A stretch of 8,044 nucleotides of DNA from Brevundimonas sp. (GTDB lineage: Bacteria; Pseudomonadota; Alphaproteobacteria; Caulobacterales; Caulobacteraceae), in assembly GCF_003248455.1 (NCBI RefSeq), contig NZ_QFNM01000056.1:1-8044 (forward strand), read 5' to 3'. Positions 6,156-8,044 of this stretch are shown piece by piece (position 1 is the stretch's first letter; every line of letters starts with the position of its first letter). The translations under genes were made by a program, and so were the position numbers. Under the pieces are notes generated by a model that saw only the letters and a program-made list of their open reading frames with translations, made no database searches and was not told where the DNA came from.

Positions 6156-7751
6156 TCAGTGCACCGCCCCGAACGGAGTCCCGTCCCAGAAGGCGCAGTG
6201 GTGACGCGCGAAGAAGTCGTCGTCCATCCGGTCGCCCTCGGGCGCGAAAACCCTGACAGGCCCCGCACCCTCGACGCGGGGCCATTCGGCCGCGAACCCC
6301 TCCGTGCCGAACGCCGCCCATAGCCGCTGCATCCGCTCCGACAACGCCTTCTGCGCCGGCGTGAACCGTTTCACGTCCGCAAACACCCAACTGGTCCCGA
6401 AGACATAGGCCAACTCGCTGGCGTGGTAGGCGCCCAGGTCCAGGCCCACGACCCAGTCGGGCAGCACGAACGGCGCCTGGCGATCCGCGAACTCGTAACC
6501 CCACACCGGCACATGGGCGGCCAGCACCCGTCGCAGCGCCTGCGACGGACAGGCGAACCTCTGATCGGTGAAATTGGCCGCGATGGCGTAGGCCGGGCCG
6601 TCCGGGCCTACCGGATAGCGAGCCAGCACCCGCTGGCCCTGGTCTCCGTACATCCAGATCGTCTCTTTCCTGTAGCGATCCATCGTCTTGACCTCGTTGG
6701 CGAACAGCCGCCCCTCGTCCAGGTTCGTGCCGATCAGGACCGGAACCTGGGTGAATCGCCCCTCGCGCAACGCTTCGGCGGGGTTTTCCGGCACGGTCGC
6801 GTCGGTGTGAACCGGCCCCCAAGACCCCGGCCCGTTGATCCCGGCCCTTAGCGAGGCCGCGCGCGACAACCGCCAGGCCGGCATCGCCTTCAGGCAGGCG
6901 ATTTGGTCCTCGCCTGCGCACCCTAGCCGTTCGGCGAACATCGGCCCCGACTGGGCGGCCTCCCGGGCGGCGACCAGGGACGACGGCTCCAGGCACCCCC
7001 CGCTCTGCAGAATGACGCGCTGATAGAGCCCTTGCGACCCCGGCGACGCCATCAGATAGCAGGCGCTCCAGGCCCCCGCGCTTTCCGCGAACAGGGTCAC
7101 GTCGTTCGGATCGCCGCCGAAGGCCGCGATGTTCCGATGCACCCATTTCAGCGCCGCCTGCTGGTCCATCAGGCCGAAATTGCCGCCGAACCCCTCGCCC
7201 GTCGCCTGGAATCCCGGATGGGCCAGCCAGCCCAGGGCGCCCAGCCGATAGTTCATCGTCACCACCACCCGCCCCTGTGCGCGGGCCAGCTTGGACGGGT
7301 CGTAATTGGCGCCCGCCCCCACGGTGAAGGCGCCGCCGGGGATATAGACCATCACCGGCCTGGTCCGCTCCGCTTCGCCCGCCGGCGCATAGATGTTCAG
7401 GTACAGGCAGTCCTCGGACCCTACGACGATCCCGCCGCCCCCGCCCAGGATCGCGCGCCGGCCGATGGCCTGGGTGCAGTCCGCCCCGATCCGCGTCGCG
7501 TCGCGCACGCCGGGCCAGGCCTGAACCGGCTGCGGCGCCCGCCAACGCCCGTCGCCCACCGGCGGCGCAGCATAGGGCACGCCCAGAAAGGCGCGGGTTC
7601 CGTCGCCCTCCACCCCGCGCAACGCCCCTTCCTGGGTGGTGGCCAGCACCGTCTTCGCATCGCTGGCGAAACGGACATGATCGACCTTGCCCGGATGGGC
7701 GGCGCAGGCGGCCAGCCCCATCAGGCAGGCGAGCAGGAGGATCGGACGCAT
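6156..7751 (-). CDS. Type-B carboxylesterase lipoprotein
   Basis: This alpha/beta-hydrolase of the carboxylesterase type-B family (relatives of PnbA and cholinesterases) hydrolyses carboxylic esters; its substrate is unknown. The 531-residue protein has a lipoprotein signal, MRPILLLACLMGLAAC, with the likely lipidated Cys at 16. Family signatures are present: EDCLYLNIYAP at 113-123 with C92 as likely disulfide partner of C115, nucleophile S224 in AESAG, acid E346 in GTNLDEGRLF, and H443 in YHASELAYVFG. Two usually conserved spots differ: the oxyanion motif is PGGAF (138-142) instead of HGGGF, and the elbow is AESAG instead of GESAG. Start 7751 was chosen because AAGG lies six bases before it and it yields a proper signal peptide; the longer frame from 7868 runs into the tuf terminator. 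The stop is 3 bp from the transpeptidase stop. Confidence 0.95.
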   Translation of the reverse strand: MRPILLLACLMGLAACAAHPGKVDHVRFASDAKTVLATTQEGALRGVEGDGTRAFLGVPYAAPPVGDGRWRAPQPVQAWPGVRDATRIGADCTQAIGRRAILGGGGGIVVGSEDCLYLNIYAPAGEAERTRPVMVYIPGGAFTVGAGANYDPSKLARAQGRVVVTMNYRLGALGWLAHPGFQATGEGFGGNFGLMDQQAALKWVHRNIAAFGGDPNDVTLFAESAGAWSACYLMASPGSQGLYQRVILQSGGCLEPSSLVAAREAAQSGPMFAERLGCAGEDQIACLKAMPAWRLSRAASLRAGINGPGSWGPVHTDATVPENPAEALREGRFTQVPVLIGTNLDEGRLFANEVKTMDRYRKETIWMYGDQGQRVLARYPVGPDGPAYAIAANFTDQRFACPSQALRRVLAAHVPVWGYEFADRQAPFVLPDWVVGLDLGAYHASELAYVFGTSWVFADVKRFTPAQKALSERMQRLWAAFGTEGFAAEWPRVEGAGPVRVFAPEGDRMDDDFFARHHCAFWDGTPFGAVH

Positions 7752-7866
7752 CGAGAACCTTGGCTGTTCGGCGGCCCCTCCTAACGCCCGAAGGCCGCGC
7801 TCGTTGCGAACCGCCGCTATCGGATCGCCCAACGATCGTTCGACGCAGCCTTGCGGCCGTCCCAGC
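7752..7866 (-). promoter_or_regulatory. Upstream region of the esterase gene
   Basis: The esterase promoter should lie in these roughly 115 bp, because the tuf terminator closes the region upstream. I see no convincing -35/-10 pair. A perfect 10-bp palindrome AACGATCGTT (7831-7840) is a possible operator, about 80 bp before the start. Confidence 0.35.
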
Positions 7867-7895
7867 AAAACGGCCCCCGGATCGCTCCGGGGGCC
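7867..7895 (-). terminator. Rho-independent terminator of tuf
   Basis: On the minus strand a perfect 10-bp stem GGCCCCCGGA / TCCGGGGGCC with loop GCGA is followed after one G by the run GTTTTG. It lies 65 bp past the tuf stop codon. It should end leftward transcription from the str operon, isolating tuf from the esterase gene and from rpsJ. The apical sequence is the same as in the terminator at 1572-1602. Confidence 0.9.
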
Positions 7896-7960
7896 GCTCT
7901 GTTACGCTACTCTGTCTTTCGACCCAGGCAGGCTCGCGCCTTGGAGGCCGATCGTCGCGC

Positions 7961-8044
7961 TTAGGCGATGATCTTGGCCACGACGCCCGCGCCGACCGTG
8001 CGGCCGCCTTCGCGGATGGCGAAGCGCAGGCCCTGGTCCATCGC
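7961..8044 (-). CDS. tuf: Elongation factor Tu, C-terminal end only
   Basis: EF-Tu carries aminoacyl-tRNA to the ribosome as a GTP complex. Only the last 27 codons and the stop are in the window, reading AMDQGLRFAIREGGRTVG then AGVVAKIIA, the standard C-terminus of domain III in alphaproteobacteria. The rest lies beyond 8044. In the usual str operon it follows rpsL, rpsG and fusA. The gene ends with its own terminator instead of continuing into rpsJ. Alphaproteobacteria often have two nearly identical tuf copies, so which copy this is cannot be decided here. Confidence 0.98.
   Translation of the reverse strand, partial: AMDQGLRFAIREGGRTVGAGVVAKIIA

Noticed and set aside
6121..7545. A 474-codon frame on the esterase strand
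   Set aside because: It is out of frame with the esterase, which has all the expected family motifs; the product is low-complexity Gly/Arg.
283..7960. Mobile island or prophage remnant
   Set aside because: There is no transposase, integrase, tRNA target or convincing direct repeat, and the genes look uniform in composition and typical of chromosomal cargo.

Overview
The window is G+C-rich DNA (roughly two-thirds or more by eye) from an alphaproteobacterium. The two edge proteins (ribosomal protein S10 and the EF-Tu C-terminus), the gene content and the TTGACG-type promoter look suggest Caulobacterales, most likely Brevundimonas or a close relative. The genus is an inference, not something the sequence proves.

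Layout. Position 1 lies inside rpsJ (S10, minus strand, 3' end cut off). Position 8044 lies inside tuf (EF-Tu, minus strand, only the last 27 codons present). Both ribosomal-cluster genes read leftward and in many alphaproteobacteria they are neighbours (fusA-tuf-rpsJ). Here about 7.7 kb with seven non-ribosomal genes lies between them, and tuf has its own strong terminator (7867-7895), so the S10 operon must start from its own promoter. From left to right: rpsJ; a 512-bp divergent non-coding region with several hairpins; a secreted outer-membrane beta-barrel protein (+) with a strong terminator; a secreted DUF2807-type protein with a GSG repeat ladder (-); a tightly spaced minus-strand pair, a GNAT/BioF2-like acyltransferase followed by a JmjC/Cupin_8-like Fe(II)/2-oxoglutarate oxygenase; a divergent promoter region; a 53-residue disordered acidic protein (+); an L,D-transpeptidase lipoprotein (+); a type-B carboxylesterase lipoprotein (-) that meets the transpeptidase tail to tail with 3 bp between the stop codons; and the tuf terminator and tuf.

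How the genes relate. Four of the seven inserted genes encode exported or lipid-anchored envelope proteins (beta-barrel, DUF2807 protein, L,D-transpeptidase, esterase). The acyltransferase/oxygenase pair is probably cytoplasmic and co-transcribed. I see no transposase, integrase, tRNA, CRISPR array or phage gene, and composition looks uniform across the genes, so this reads as resident chromosomal DNA, not a recent mobile island. The least explained items are the acyltransferase/oxygenase pair, the disordered 53-residue protein, the altered active-site motifs of the esterase, and the structured rpsJ leader.
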